A stretch of DNA of 8,553 bases, taken from an uncultured cyanobacterium. Its GTDB lineage: Bacteria > Cyanobacteriota > Cyanobacteriia > PCC-6307 > Cyanobiaceae. This document shows, piece by piece, positions 8,123-8,553 of the stretch (position 1 is its first letter; each line of letters begins with the position of its first letter). The position numbers were made by a program, and so were the translations under genes. The notes beneath the pieces are model-generated. The model did no database searches, had not been told where the DNA came from, and saw nothing but the letters and a program-made list of their open reading frames with translations. The DNA is taken from NCBI GenBank assembly GCA_903862155.1, contig CAIOXF010000119.1:1-8553 (forward strand), in the 5' to 3' direction.

Positions 8123-8132
8123 CAGTGCCGAC
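8097..8132 (+). repeat. Two direct copies of CAGTGCCGAC spaced 26 bases apart
   Basis: CAGTGCCGAC occurs at 8097-8106 and exactly again at 8123-8132, separated by a segment containing the T7 run. On the minus strand the order is GTCGGCACTG, AAAAAAATTGAGGACA, GTCGGCACTG. Evenly spaced direct copies of a 10-mer suggest a protein-binding array, such as a regulator site or the multiple transposase sites found at ends of IS21-like elements. No transposase lies nearby. Confidence 0.6.
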
Positions 8133-8258
8133 ACACTTCACAGTTTCATTTGATTGTGCCCCGCTGGTAATGAATCGATTTCGGGTCGACTGCCTCGTTC
8201 GGGCCAGAGGGCGCAGCGGGAACGGCGTCCCTACGCTGGGCTTCGCTGCGAACCCTCC

Positions 8259-8531
8259 ATGGCCTGCCGCCGCCATCCCCGAGCCGTTGCCAGGGCCCTG
8301 AGTGGTGCGGCCGTGATGGGGTTGGGTGTGATCGCGCTGGGATCGGTGCCAGCCCTCGCCCAGCGCGTGGTGCCCAAACTCGGCAGCATCTGCCCGATGG
8401 GCTACGTCGACACCCTCAACGGCAAGTGCAGCACCCTGGGGTTGATGCGCTACACGGTTCAACCCACCAACGGCCAGCCCTGCCCATCCGGCTGGATGAA
8501 CGTGGGTGGTGGTTACTGCCGCAAGAAGTGA
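8259..8531 (+). CDS. Small exported protein with duplicated CPxG...G.C motif, unknown function
   Basis: This is a 90-residue protein. The basic start MACRRHPRAVAR, the hydrophobic core (GAAVMGLGVIALG) and SVPALA form a signal peptide, with cleavage near residue 34. The mature part of about 56 residues has four cysteines in two matched segments: CPMGYVDTLNGKC (45-57) and CPSGWMNVGGGYC (75-87). Both read C-P-x-G-aromatic-hydrophobic-Asp/Asn-x3-G-x-C, with identical spacing of the two cysteines. Each copy could close its own disulfide loop after export. The tail CRKK is basic. The frame is open upstream to 8154, but only the ATG at 8259 puts the signal peptide first. I do not recognise the family. 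In 8133-8258 I see no convincing promoter. Confidence 0.72.
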   Translation: MACRRHPRAVARALSGAAVMGLGVIALGSVPALAQRVVPKLGSICPMGYVDTLNGKCSTLGLMRYTVQPTNGQPCPSGWMNVGGGYCRKK

Positions 8532-8553
8532 GCCCTTCCCTCACCCTCCTCTA

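Noticed and set aside
8062..8301. Plus-strand 79-codon frame across the repeat/hairpin
   Set aside because: It reads through the T7 run and repeats and overlaps the start of the exported protein in another frame. It has no ribosome site and no motif.

Overview
The window reads as GC-rich chromosomal DNA of an alpha-picocyanobacterium (marine or freshwater Synechococcus/Cyanobium type). This rests on the codon style, a cyanobacterial-looking ClpB, a MscS-family channel, the yjbQ / small hypothetical / pterin dehydratase gene string, and several short exported Cys-containing proteins of the kind seen in those genomes. The placement is inference: no rRNA or marker gene is present.

Layout, left to right. 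Positions 1-200 hold the 5' part of an unrecognised minus-strand gene that leaves the window. Its start overlaps the start of a divergent small exported protein (199-489). A glycine-rich, then Trp/Asn/Tyr-rich exported protein with a C-terminal membrane segment lies on the minus strand (525-1655). It is divergent from another small exported protein (1770-2126). A hairpin-rich leader (2127-2274) precedes clpB (2275-4893), the one unambiguous housekeeping gene, a disaggregase ATPase. clpB ends at a perfect 10-bp hairpin shared with a convergent fragment of an FkbM-type methyltransferase (4912-5115). That fragment has lost its front part exactly where a 9-bp palindrome sits; the palindrome resembles the right end of IS200/IS605 (TnpB-type) elements.

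A MscS-like mechanosensitive channel with a signal peptide and an N-terminal extension follows (5297-6895). It converges on a tight three-gene minus-strand operon: yjbQ (7990-7538), a coiled-coil hypothetical (7534-7211) and a pterin-4a-carbinolamine dehydratase (7221-6904). These are spaced by 3 nt and then overlap by 11 bp. Upstream of the operon, 7991-8258 holds a 26-nt-spaced direct repeat embedded in a terminator-like hairpin with a T7 run. The window closes with a 90-residue exported protein carrying a duplicated CPxG...G.C motif (8259-8531).

I do not see a defence system, CRISPR array, tRNA, rRNA or intact mobile element. The most unusual items are the FkbM remnant with its palindromic junction, the repeat/hairpin at 8087-8132, the clpB leader hairpins, and the cluster of small exported Cys proteins of unknown function.
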